From positions 310,001-374,000 of the forward strand of contig NZ_JABBGG010000003.1 of NCBI RefSeq assembly GCF_012927275.1: 64,000 bases of DNA. Direction: 5' to 3'. Made by a program: the position numbers and the translations under genes. Source of the DNA: Massilia polaris (lineage in GTDB: Bacteria > Pseudomonadota > Gammaproteobacteria > Burkholderiales > Burkholderiaceae_D). The notes under the pieces were generated by a model. That model worked only from the letters and a program-made list of their open reading frames with translations, did not search any database and was not told the DNA's origin. The stretch's first letter is position 1; the number at the start of each line of letters is the position of its first letter. This document shows positions 10,401 to 18,490 of the stretch, one piece after another.

Positions 10401-10595
10401 AAGGTGGCGAAAGAACTCTCCATCGCCGACATGAGGGGCCGCAAGCTGGCGGTGCACAAGGTGCATCGCAAGTCCGGCAGCGACACACTGGCAAGGACTG
10501 CCAGCTTCGACGCGGCCACCGGCACCTTCCGCATTCCGCCGCGGACCACCGTGGTTTTCGTCGAAAACGGCAATGGCAGCGGCAACGACGACTGA
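7467..10595 (+). CDS. pulA: Pullulanase, lipoprotein, GH13 family
   Basis: The protein has 1,042 residues and cleaves alpha-1,6 branches of pullulan, starch and glycogen. A lipobox (LLAAC, Cys near residue 27) marks it as an outer-membrane or surface lipoprotein. Next come a pullulanase-associated (PUD) carbohydrate domain (IRMHFHRAQGDERDWGVYSW) and a CBM48-like module (TFRVWAPTAKSVSLNVHAD). The GH13 barrel carries the pullulanase signature FNWGYDP. It shows conserved regions VVYNHT, DSIRFDIMG (nucleophile Asp near 637), YLYGEAWNF (acid/base Glu near 666) and YVEAHDNQTLFD. The GH97 gene follows 85 bp downstream, which suggests a starch-degrading operon. Confidence 0.95.
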   Translation: MKSLGSITSRLTQILTAGAAGVLLAACGGNTAEPVAQPSQSFTQSATRGAVAAQAPGTIRMHFHRAQGDERDWGVYSWWGPANPSSAWITDRFMMTGSDAFGGYVDIPLDTSKTSIWFLVTDGFGNKNCGNDQGVDLRSDIATAGQEIWMLEGDCTIHASPPPISYGNLANASAHWLSAGTLAWPGTHATGSYKLFYAANGGLGSAPEGVTGADGSMDLAIGGELSPELKAKYPHLAGLTALKLSAADAAGLAAKASSQFAIAQYSAAGKLVQVTSLQASGMLDAVFASAAADAKLGVTFTAAGVPTFRVWAPTAKSVSLNVHADAASATPTSVPMSKDAASGVWHYTAPDARWTNRAYYTYTVNVLSRWAGNQVVSNMVTDPYSLSLDANGQRSFVANLDSPALKPAGWDSQRIPRLDSPADIALYELQVRDFSASDTSVPAAHRGKFMAFTDTGSNGMQHLRMLQRAGLTHIHLLPSFDMASVNETGCSTPAVPAAGPNSDAQQAAVAASENSDCFNWGYDPVHYTAPDGSYATNAVNGAVRVREFRAMVRSLHDEGLRVTMDVVYNHTSGSQQGPTSVLDRIVPAYYYRLNAKGDITNDSCCADTASENAMMAKLMIDSAVTWTSQYKVDSIRFDIMGMHPLALIKRLQAAVNKAAGREIYLYGEAWNFGAAANDARFVQARQSNMAGTGIGSFNDRLRDAVRGGGCCDGGTALVSQQGFINGVYYDPNAMSTQSKDDLLRLGDLVKVGLSGTLREYSFTDRFGALRKNSQIDYFGQEAGFAASPAETINYVEAHDNQTLFDLNAYKLPQSTSLADRVRVQNLGAAINMLSQGVPFFHAGQEILRSKSMDRDSYNAGDWFNRLDYSYQDNNFGVGLPMAGPNSGNWELMSPILANPLVKPNRAAILGARDYFIELLEIRKDTSLFRLRTARDVIDRVRFHNTGPQQVAGLVAMSIDGQRYPGAKYKSVTTFFNVDKVAKELSIADMRGRKLAVHKVHRKSGSDTLARTASFDAATGTFRIPPRTTVVFVENGNGSGNDD

Positions 10596-10680
10596 CAAGT
10601 GGCGCAGCAAGCGCCGCCCTCGCGGATACGGGGGCGGCGTGTTTAAGATGACCTCATTTAACGACGAAGAGAATCGACCC

Positions 10681-12723
10681 ATGCACATCAAAGCCGGCCT
10701 GATTTCGGCCATCCTTGCCGCCTCTTGCTTGGCGCCACCTGTATGGGCCGACGAGCTTGTCGCAAGCGCCGCCTCGCCTAACAATATCCTGAATGTCGAC
10801 GTCAGGATCGAAACCGGCGGCAAGCTGGCCTACGCAATCAAGCGGCGCGGCGAAGACGTCATCACCTGGTCGCGCCTCGGCTTCATCCTGACCAACGCGC
10901 CCAAGTTCGACGGCGGCTTCTCGCTCGAAAAAAAGACCCTGGCTTCGCATGACGACACATGGGAACAGCCGTGGGGCGAGCGCCAGTTCGTCCGCAATCA
11001 TTACCAGGAACTGCGGCTGGACCTGGTCCAGAAGGATTTCAGGAACCGCCGCATCGCGGTGGTATTCCGCGTCTACGACGACGGCGTCGGCTTCCGCTAC
11101 GAGTTCCCGAAACAGGAACAGCTGAAGGACGTGAAGATCAGCGACGAGCTGACCGAGTTCGTGGTCGCCAAACCCGGCACCGCCTGGTGGCAGGTTGCTG
11201 GCGAAGTAGCAGCACTCGAACACCCGGTGCTGAAAACCCCGGTACGCGAAGTCGGCACAGCCAACACGCCGATGACGGTGAAAACGGAGGACGGCACCCA
11301 CATCGCCTTCCACGAAGCGGCGCTGGTCGATTACGCGTCGATGTGGATGCGCCGGGTCGAAGGCCAGAAATTCCGCGCCCACCTGACGCCATCGGCGACC
11401 GGGCCGGCGGTCGAACGCCGCGCGCCCTTCTCGACGCCGTGGCGCACCATGCAGATCGCCGGCGACGCCGCTGGCCTCTACATGTCGGACCTGATCCTGA
11501 ACCTGAATGAGCCCAACAAGCTTGGCGATGTTTCATGGGTCAAGCCGTCGAAATTCGTCGGTGTGTGGTGGGAGATGCACCTGAATAAGAGCAGCTGGGG
11601 CAGCGGCGCGAAGCACGGCGCCACCACGGCGAACACGCGCCGCTGGATCGACTTCGCGGCTGCCAACGGCTTCCGGGGCGTACTCGTCGAGGGCTGGAAC
11701 ATCGGCTGGGACAGCAACTGGGCCGGCGGCGGAGCGGACTTCAGCTTCACCAAATCCTATCCCGACTTCGACCTGCCGGCGCTGAGCGCGTATGCGATCA
11801 GCAAGGGCGTTCGGCTGATCGGCCACCACGAGACCGGCGGTAACGTCGCCCACTACGAAAAGCAGATGGACGCGGGCTACAAGCTGTATGCGCGCCATGG
11901 CATCGACAGCATCAAGTCGGGTTATGTGACCGACGCCGGCGCGGCGCTGTTTGCCGGCCCGGGCAACAGCACCCACTTCGCGTTCACCGACTCGCAGGAA
12001 GCATCGCGCCACTTCCTGACAGCGGTGCGCGAGGCGGCCCGCTACCGCATCGCCATCGATACGCACGAACCGGTCAAGGACACCGGCCTGCGCCGCACCT
12101 ATCCCAACTGGCTGTCGCGTGAAGGCGCGCGCGGCATGGAGTACAACGCGTGGGGCAATCCGATCAACAGCGTCGACCATGAGGCGAACCTGGTCTTTAC
12201 CCGCATGCTGAGCGGACCGATGGACTACACGCCCGGCATCCTGAGCCTGGAAGGCGTGGACGGCAAGCCGATCCACTCGACGCAAGCGAAGCAGCTGGCG
12301 AACTTCGTGCTGATCTACTCGCCGATCGTGATGGCCGCGGACCTGATCGAGAACTACGAAAAGTACCCGGCAGCGTTCAAGTTCATCAAGGACGTGCCGA
12401 CCGACTGGGCCGACACGCGCGTGATCCACGGCGCGGTCGGCGAATACGCGACCATCGCGCGCAAGGACCGCCGCTCGGCCGACTGGTACGTGGGTTCGGT
12501 GACCGATGGCGCGGCCCGCACGCTGTCGCTGCCGCTCGGCTTCCTCGCGCCGGGCCAACGCTACGTCGCCGAGATCTACCGCGACGGCGACCAGGCCGAC
12601 TACCGCACCGCGCGCCGCTTCGACCTGGTGGCCGAACAGCGCACGGTGGATGCGAACGATGTGCTGCAGCTGAAGCTCGCTCCGGGCGGCGGCCAGGCGA
12701 TCCGCCTGAGCCCTGTTCCCTGA
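10681..12723 (+). CDS. Glycoside hydrolase family 97 (SusB-like alpha-glucosidase)
   Basis: The protein has 680 residues when started at ATG 10681. That start gives a clean signal peptide (MHIKAGLISAILAASCLAPPVWA) and clears the pullulanase stop, so a more upstream start is rejected. GH97 features include FVGVWWEMHL, a (beta/alpha)8 barrel and three glutamates: HHETGG (Glu384), DTHEP (Glu463) and GMEYN (Glu487). The 24-residue spacing of the last two equals that of Glu508 and Glu532 in Bacteroides SusB. This suggests the inverting, calcium-dependent subgroup acting on alpha-linked glucose oligomers in the periplasm. It follows pulA, which supplies debranched chains. Confidence 0.9.
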   Translation: MHIKAGLISAILAASCLAPPVWADELVASAASPNNILNVDVRIETGGKLAYAIKRRGEDVITWSRLGFILTNAPKFDGGFSLEKKTLASHDDTWEQPWGERQFVRNHYQELRLDLVQKDFRNRRIAVVFRVYDDGVGFRYEFPKQEQLKDVKISDELTEFVVAKPGTAWWQVAGEVAALEHPVLKTPVREVGTANTPMTVKTEDGTHIAFHEAALVDYASMWMRRVEGQKFRAHLTPSATGPAVERRAPFSTPWRTMQIAGDAAGLYMSDLILNLNEPNKLGDVSWVKPSKFVGVWWEMHLNKSSWGSGAKHGATTANTRRWIDFAAANGFRGVLVEGWNIGWDSNWAGGGADFSFTKSYPDFDLPALSAYAISKGVRLIGHHETGGNVAHYEKQMDAGYKLYARHGIDSIKSGYVTDAGAALFAGPGNSTHFAFTDSQEASRHFLTAVREAARYRIAIDTHEPVKDTGLRRTYPNWLSREGARGMEYNAWGNPINSVDHEANLVFTRMLSGPMDYTPGILSLEGVDGKPIHSTQAKQLANFVLIYSPIVMAADLIENYEKYPAAFKFIKDVPTDWADTRVIHGAVGEYATIARKDRRSADWYVGSVTDGAARTLSLPLGFLAPGQRYVAEIYRDGDQADYRTARRFDLVAEQRTVDANDVLQLKLAPGGGQAIRLSPVP

Positions 12724-12789
12724 CGGCGCCCCGCCCCACTCCCCCGGGCCACTGCTCCTCGAGGTGCCAATGCCGTCGACTGGAATCGC

Positions 12790-13778
12790 TGTCCGGCACA
12801 CCACGGGATTTGCGGCATCGCGGCTCCATTCGCACCAGCCGCCATCATAGACGGCAATGCGCTCCCAGTTCATCAGCCACGCATAGAAGAACGCCAGGGA
12901 CGCGCGCCAGCCGGTGCCGCAATAAAACGCCGTGCGGCGGTCGGCGTGAATGCCGGCGGCGGACCACATCCGGCAGATTTCCGCCATGGGTTTCATGCGT
13001 CCATCGCGGCGGTTGAACTCGGCCATGCAGTTGACGTCATCGCCAGCGCCTGCGCCTGCGCGCCCCCATCGGGCGCCGGGGATATCGCCCCTGGCGTCGA
13101 TGTAGCGGTATCCGGAAATCTTGCCACTACATTCGTTCCAGGTGCGGATGCTTGCCAGTGTGCCGTCGGGCTGGTCGATCAAGCTGCGTGCCTGGAACAT
13201 GTCCATCATGTATTCGGGGAGCCCCGGAAAGGGCGCCCCGGAAAGGCCGCGCCGAAATCGGCCGCTGCGTCGTAGGTCTGCGGAAGCCCCTGCGCAACTG
13301 CCAACCCTGCCCCGGTCCATGCGGCGAAGCCGCCGTCGAGCAGGCGCACGTCGACGACGCCGGCGTACCGCAGCAGGTGTGCGGCGCGGGCGGCCGCCAG
13401 GGAATTGCGGCTGTACAGAACCACGGTAACGTCGTGGCGGATGCCATGGCCTAACAAAAGCTGTTTCAGTTCGGCGTCGGGCACCTTGTTCCAGAGCGGA
13501 GCACGTTCGAGCTGCGCCGTATCGATGTAGCCGGCGCCGGGAATGTGACCGCGCGCGAACGCCTCCGCAGCGCCGAAACCGATTTCGAACAGTCGCCACT
13601 CGCCAGCGGGTGCCGCGGTGATTGGCGCGCCCGTGACCAGTCCGGCCACCCACGCAGACGGGACGAGCTGGCGCCAGCGCGGCAAATCGCGGCGAAAGCC
13701 AAAGGGAGCGATGATGGCGGCGCTGTTCAACTGGGCGGAGGTGTGGCGGGAATGCGGGTGCGGGCGCGCAAGCGCCAC
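12790..13778 (-). pseudogene. Tandem-rhodanese sulfurtransferase, disrupted by a 14-bp duplication
   Basis: The N-terminal rhodanese half (LFEIGFGAAEAFARGHIPGA, RLLDGGFAAWTG) reads from about 13680 and hits a stop at 13206. The C-terminal half continues in another frame (PEYMMDMFQARSLIDQPDG, IPGARWGRAG, active-site loop YCGTGWRAS, AVYDGGWCEWS). The break coincides with a direct repeat GCCCCGGAAAGG at 13221-13232 and 13235-13246, offset 14 bp. Removing 14 bp restores one frame of normal length. The C-terminal frame has no stop near the expected end and runs antisense into the GH97 gene. Intact homologues transfer sulfur from thiosulfate or mercaptopyruvate. The start is uncertain. Confidence 0.75.
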
Positions 13779-13808
13779 TCGGATGCAGCATTATATCGCG
13801 GAAAACAT

Positions 13809-13828
13809 AAGCTCCCTTGCTGGAGCTT
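13809..13828 (-). terminator. Short stem-loop after the TonB receptor gene
   Basis: AAGCTCC and GGAGCTT enclose a 6-base loop, 20-40 bp past the minus-strand stop at 13848. On the minus strand it is followed by ATGTTTTCC, a modest U-stretch, so it is probably a weak terminator. Confidence 0.45.
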
Positions 13829-13847
13829 TGCTCGTGATATTGGCGGA

Positions 13848-16223
13848 TTAGCCGCCGCCCGGAGGACCGCCCGGCCCCGGTCCGGCGCGTCCAGCGCCGC
13901 CAGGCCCACCAGGCCCACGCGCGCCGGCTCCTCCGAACGACCCGAAGCGATATGACAAGCCCGCAAACACCATCCGACCGTTAAAGCGCCGCAGGCTCTG
14001 CTCACGCAGGCTGGCCGTTTCGGTGACCGTCTCGATCTTCTGCGAATCGAACAGGTCGTTGACGTTCAGGACGAAGCTCAGCGCCTGGGTCAGGTTGCGG
14101 CGGTAGTTCAGGTCGGCGGTGCGGGTCGGCTTGCGGTAGCCCTCACCGAACAGCTGCTTGCCGGTTGCATTCAGGGACAGGCTGAGATTGTTCTTTGAAT
14201 CGATCTGGTAGCCGAAACGGGCGCGCCCCGTCACCGAGGCCGCGCTGCGGCGGCCGTCGCCACGGTTGTCGCTGCCCAGCACCGACTGGTCGCTGTAGCC
14301 GACATTCCCGCTCGCGTTGATGCTCAGTTTCTGGGTCGCCTTGCCGCTGAAGGTGAACTCGATGCCGGCAGAGCGGCTGTCGCCGGCGTTGTCGCGCGTC
14401 GTCAGCAGCACGTCGTCCTCGAGGAGGAAGCGCCGTTCCGAGATCAGGTCGGCATCGCGGCGCGCATACACGCGCAGGTTGGTATCCACCTTGCCCAGCT
14501 TGGTTTCCATGCCGAGTTCGAGCGAGTCGGTCCCGCTCGGCTTCAGGTTCGGGTTGCCCGACGAAACGTTCAACTCGTCGCGGTAGAGCACGAAGGGATT
14601 CAGTTCGCCCGCGTTGGGACGGCGGATGCGGTGTGCATAGCTCAGCCGCAGCGTGGTGTCGTCCGACAGGCCGTAGGTGACGAAGGCGCTCGGGATCAGG
14701 TCGGTGGAGCTGTTGGTGGCGTGGATGCCGCTCGTCACCTGATTTATGTCCAGTTCGTTGTACTCGGCACGCAGCCCGCCCAGCACGCTCCACTGGCTGT
14801 CGATGCGGTACTGGTAGGAACCGTACAGCGCGAGCGTGGTGTCGTCCAGTTCGAAGCGGTTGGTGCGCGTCCGGTTTATCGTCTCGGCCAGCGTGCCGGG
14901 ATCGGTGTTGAAGAACATGGTATCGAAGCTGTTGCCGGTGCGCGCCAGCTTGTAGCCGAGCTTGAGCAGGCCGGGGCCGAGCGGCCGCTCGTAGTCGCCG
15001 GTGAAGTCGGCCAGGGGGGTATCGGTCGCGTTGTCCTGGCGCGTCAGGCTGTCGAGCGCACCGGATGGACGCACGGCGTACCGGCTGGCGAAGCGGGCAT
15101 CGTTGTCGGCATCGGTACTGGACACGCGCAGGTCGACCTTGAAGACCTCGCCCGGCAGGCTGCCCTTGTGGTCGAGCCGTCCACCAAGGCTGTAGTTCTT
15201 GCTGACGCCTTCACGCGAACTCGCGCGCGCGTATTCGCTGTCGATCATGCCGCCTGCGCCGGCGCTGCGGTAGCGTTCGAGCGAGTCGCCATCGCTGCCG
15301 AATTCGCTGTAGCTGGCGGTCACTGCCACCACGTCGCGCTCGCCCAGGTTATAGCTGAGCGAGCCATTGAATCCAGTGGCATCGTTGCGGGACTCGCCTT
15401 GCGATGACTGGGTGCTGCGCGCCACTGCGCCAGTGACCGGGTCGATGCGCTCGCGCGCCGTCTCGCCAGTCGAGCCGCGGCTGTCGTGGCGTCGGTTGAT
15501 GCTGCCATGGAGGCTCATGCGCCCGGTCGTGTAGCTGCCGAAGGCCATGCTGTTATAGCGCCCGGACGTACCGAGGTTGACGTTGACGGTGGCAAAACCG
15601 CCCGGAGTACGTTCGCGCCGCATGACCAGGTTGATGATCGGACCGCCGCCCCCCTCGTTGCCAAACTGGGCGCCGGGATTGTTGATGACTTCGACCGATT
15701 CGAGGTCGCCCGCCGGCAAGGCGTTCAGCGCTGCGGCCCGGTTCTCGCCCTGCATCATGGCCGACGGCTTGCCGTCCACCAGGATCTGCACATTGCTCTT
15801 GCCGCGCAGCGTCACGTTGCCGTCCGGGTCGACCGCGAGCGAGGGCACCTTGTTCAGGGTATCGGCCACCGTGTCGTTTGACGTGGCCGGGTCGGCCTTC
15901 ACGTCGTACACTTGGCGGTCGATGCGGTTGGACTGCCTGGCTGCGGTGACCGTGACTGTGGCCAGTGGAGCGCCCTGTTCGGGCGCCTGCTTCGGCGCCG
16001 GCTGCGTCGTCGCGATTTGCTGCGCGTTCCGGGTTTGCTGGGCCATGGCCGGGGCGGCTGCCACGACGGCGCCGGCCAGCAGCGGAATCAATTGAGCAGT
16101 GTGACGAATGCGTGGCGTGACGATATCAGTTCTCCGGGAACGGGGGTCCGAACAAAGGGAATGCCTGCGCGCGGCGGCGCGCAGGTGAAACGAATCGGCC
16201 GGCGCATACGGCCGGACCAGCAC
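13848..16223 (-). CDS. TonB-dependent outer-membrane receptor with Gly/Pro-rich tail
   Basis: As framed the protein has 791 residues. The signal peptide (LIPLLAGAVVAAAPAMA) sits unusually deep, near residues 45-61, so the true start may be a later non-ATG codon; 16223 is the only ATG. A plug domain (residues about 85-210: VADTLNKVPSLAVDPDGNVT, LRGKSNVQILVDGKPSAMM, SVEVINNPGAQF) is followed by a beta-barrel of the type with no obvious metal ligand motif. The usual aromatic barrel end (GLSYRFGSF) is followed by an extra tail of about 28 residues, nearly all Gly, Pro, Ala and Arg. Its closeness to pulA and GH97 suggests oligosaccharide uptake, but the substrate is inferred only. Confidence 0.85.
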   Translation of the reverse strand: MLVRPYAPADSFHLRAAARRHSLCSDPRSRRTDIVTPRIRHTAQLIPLLAGAVVAAAPAMAQQTRNAQQIATTQPAPKQAPEQGAPLATVTVTAARQSNRIDRQVYDVKADPATSNDTVADTLNKVPSLAVDPDGNVTLRGKSNVQILVDGKPSAMMQGENRAAALNALPAGDLESVEVINNPGAQFGNEGGGGPIINLVMRRERTPGGFATVNVNLGTSGRYNSMAFGSYTTGRMSLHGSINRRHDSRGSTGETARERIDPVTGAVARSTQSSQGESRNDATGFNGSLSYNLGERDVVAVTASYSEFGSDGDSLERYRSAGAGGMIDSEYARASSREGVSKNYSLGGRLDHKGSLPGEVFKVDLRVSSTDADNDARFASRYAVRPSGALDSLTRQDNATDTPLADFTGDYERPLGPGLLKLGYKLARTGNSFDTMFFNTDPGTLAETINRTRTNRFELDDTTLALYGSYQYRIDSQWSVLGGLRAEYNELDINQVTSGIHATNSSTDLIPSAFVTYGLSDDTTLRLSYAHRIRRPNAGELNPFVLYRDELNVSSGNPNLKPSGTDSLELGMETKLGKVDTNLRVYARRDADLISERRFLLEDDVLLTTRDNAGDSRSAGIEFTFSGKATQKLSINASGNVGYSDQSVLGSDNRGDGRRSAASVTGRARFGYQIDSKNNLSLSLNATGKQLFGEGYRKPTRTADLNYRRNLTQALSFVLNVNDLFDSQKIETVTETASLREQSLRRFNGRMVFAGLSYRFGSFGGAGARGPGGPGGAGRAGPGPGGPPGGG

Positions 16224-16230
16224 GAGCCGG

Positions 16231-18432
16231 TCAGTTCATGCCAGCGACTGCCACTGCCGTCATGTTGACGATGCGCCGCACAGTCGCGCTCGGACTGAGG
16301 ATGTGCACCGGCTTGGCGGCGCCAAGCAGGATTGGTCCGACGGTGACGCCCTTGCCTGCCGCGACCTTGAGGACGTTGAACAGGATGTGCGCGGCATCGA
16401 GCGACGGCATCACCAGCAGGTTGGCGCTGCCGGCGAAGCCGCTGTCGATCTTGTAGATGTCGCGGATTTCCTGCGAAAGCGCGGCATCGCCATGGACTTC
16501 GCCGACCACCGACAACTCGGGCGCCACCTGCGCCAGCAGTTCGCGCGCTTCGCGCATGCGGCGCGCCGACGGGCGTTCGGACGAGCCTTGCGAGGAATGC
16601 GACAGCAGCGCCACCTTCGGCTCAAGGCCGAACTGGCGCAGCGTGGCGGCGGCCAGCTGCGTGATTTGCGCCAGTTCCGCAGCGGTGGGCTGGTCGTTGA
16701 CATACGTATCGGTGATGAACAGCGTCAGCTTGTCGAGCACCAGCGCATTCATCGCAGCCAGCACGTTGACGCCGGGCGCGGTGCCGATCTCGTTCTTCAC
16801 GTGCTCGAGGTGGCTGTCGTAGCCGCCCTTCATGCCGCAGATAAGCGCATCGACCGCGCCGGACTTCAGCAGGCGCGCGCCCTGCAGCGTGGTGTCGCCG
16901 TCGGCCTCCACCAGCGTGTAGTCGACATCGCGCCGCAGCCTCAGTCCCGCTTCGCTGATCGCGCGTTCGACGCTGGCGCCCTGCCCGATCAGCACCGGTT
17001 TGGCCAGCCCTTCGTCGACCACCGTCTGCACGGCGCGCAGGACGCGCCGATCGTCCGCCTCCGCGTACGCGACCCGGCGCGCTTGGGCCTTGGCCTTGGT
17101 GAACACCGGTTTCATGAAGAAACCGGTGTGGTAGATCATCTCCGCCAGCTTGTCGCGGTAGGCCGCCATGTCCTCGATCGGGCGGGCCGCAACACCGGAC
17201 GCGGCGGCGGCTTCCGCCACTTTCGGCGCGATGGCCGCCAGCAGGCGCGGGTCGAACGGTTTCGGGATGATGTAGTCGGGACCGAACGACAGGTCCTGGC
17301 CCTCGTAGGCCGAGGCCACCATATCGCTGGCCTCCGCTTCGGCAAGCTCGGCGATCGCGGTCACGCAGGCGAGCTTCATCTCGTCGGTGATGCGCGTCGC
17401 GCCGCAGTCGAGGGCGCCGCGGAAGATGTAGGGGAAGCACAGCACGTTGTTGACCTGGTTCGGGTAGTCCGACCGGCCGGTCGCAATGATGCAATCGGGC
17501 CTCGCCGCACGCGCGGCTTCCGGCCGGATTTCCGGTTCGGGATTGGCCAGCGCCAGGATCACCGGCTGCGAGGCCATGGCCTTGACCATCTCGCCGGTCA
17601 GCACGCCCGCCGTCGAGCAGCCCAGGAACACGTCGGCGCCGTCGACGATGTCGGCAAGCTGGCGCGCTTCGGTCGCCTGCGCATAGCGCGCCTTGTTGGC
17701 TTCCATGTTGGCCTCGCGGCCCACGAAAATAACGCCCTTCGAATCGGTCACGAAGATGTTTTCGCGCTTCACGCCCAGCAGCACCATCATGTCGAGGCAG
17801 GCGATCGCCGCCGCGCCGGCGCCCGATACCGCCAGCTTCACCTCGCCGATGTTCTTGCCGACCACCTTGAGCGCATTCAGCAGCGCCGCGGTCGAGATGA
17901 TCGCGGTGCCGTGCTGGTCATCGTGGAACACGGGGATATTCATCCGCTCACGCAGCTTTTTCTCGATATAGAAGCATTCCGGCGCCTTGATGTCTTCAAG
18001 GTTGATGCCGCCCACGGTCGGCTCGAGCATCGCGATGGCGTCGACCAGCTTGTCCGGATCCATCTCGTCCAGTTCGAGGTCGAACACGTCGATCCCGGCG
18101 AATTTCTTGAACAGGCAGCCCTTGCCCTCCATGACCGGCTTGGATGCCAGCGGCCCGATGTTGCCCAGGCCAAGCACCGCGGTGCCGTTGGTGATCACCG
18201 CGACCAGGTTGGCGCGCGAGGTGTACTCAGCGGCCATGTTCGGGTCGGCGGCGATTTCTTCGCAGGCATACGCAACGCCCGGCGAATAAGCGAGCGACAG
18301 GTCGCGTTGATTGGACAGCGGCTTGGTGGCGACGACCTCGATCTTGCCGCGCGTCGGGCTGCGGTGGTACTCGAGCGCATCCGCGCGCAGCTGGGTGTCT
18401 TTATCTTCGTTGTTGTTGCTTTCGATGCTCAT
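16231..18432 (-). CDS. maeB: NADP-dependent malic enzyme with phosphotransacetylase-like domain
   Basis: The protein has 733 residues from ATG 18432, which is preceded by GGAGAG; the longer upstream frame has no homology. The malic N-terminal part ([20 protein letters not shown]), the divalent-metal region ([11 protein letters not shown]) and the dinucleotide fold ([16 protein letters not shown]) fill residues 1-420. A phosphate acetyl/butyryltransferase-like domain fills about 430-733 ([35 protein letters not shown]) and serves in relatives for allosteric acetyl-CoA control. The enzyme decarboxylates malate to pyruvate with NADPH formation in the cytoplasm. It ends 7 bp before the receptor gene start. 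Full length with no defects seen. Confidence 0.95.
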   Translation of the reverse strand: MSIESNNNEDKDTQLRADALEYHRSPTRGKIEVVATKPLSNQRDLSLAYSPGVAYACEEIAADPNMAAEYTSRANLVAVITNGTAVLGLGNIGPLASKPVMEGKGCLFKKFAGIDVFDLELDEMDPDKLVDAIAMLEPTVGGINLEDIKAPECFYIEKKLRERMNIPVFHDDQHGTAIISTAALLNALKVVGKNIGEVKLAVSGAGAAAIACLDMMVLLGVKRENIFVTDSKGVIFVGREANMEANKARYAQATEARQLADIVDGADVFLGCSTAGVLTGEMVKAMASQPVILALANPEPEIRPEAARAARPDCIIATGRSDYPNQVNNVLCFPYIFRGALDCGATRITDEMKLACVTAIAELAEAEASDMVASAYEGQDLSFGPDYIIPKPFDPRLLAAIAPKVAEAAAASGVAARPIEDMAAYRDKLAEMIYHTGFFMKPVFTKAKAQARRVAYAEADDRRVLRAVQTVVDEGLAKPVLIGQGASVERAISEAGLRLRRDVDYTLVEADGDTTLQGARLLKSGAVDALICGMKGGYDSHLEHVKNEIGTAPGVNVLAAMNALVLDKLTLFITDTYVNDQPTAAELAQITQLAAATLRQFGLEPKVALLSHSSQGSSERPSARRMREARELLAQVAPELSVVGEVHGDAALSQEIRDIYKIDSGFAGSANLLVMPSLDAAHILFNVLKVAAGKGVTVGPILLGAAKPVHILSPSATVRRIVNMTAVAVAGMN

Positions 18433-18490
18433 GTTCTCTCCACGTGATTGCCAGGTTCTTTGACAGAATGATAGCAAACCTGGAGGCCGG

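Noticed and set aside
8172-10823. 883-codon minus frame opposite pullulanase
   Set aside because: Shadow composition. Pullulanase motifs are all on the plus strand.
11533-13791. 752-codon minus frame read as one protein
   Set aside because: Only the middle part (C-terminal rhodanese) is homologous. The rest is antisense to GH97 and an out-of-frame start.
16303-18447. 714-codon plus frame over maeB
   Set aside because: Antisense shadow of a clear malic enzyme.
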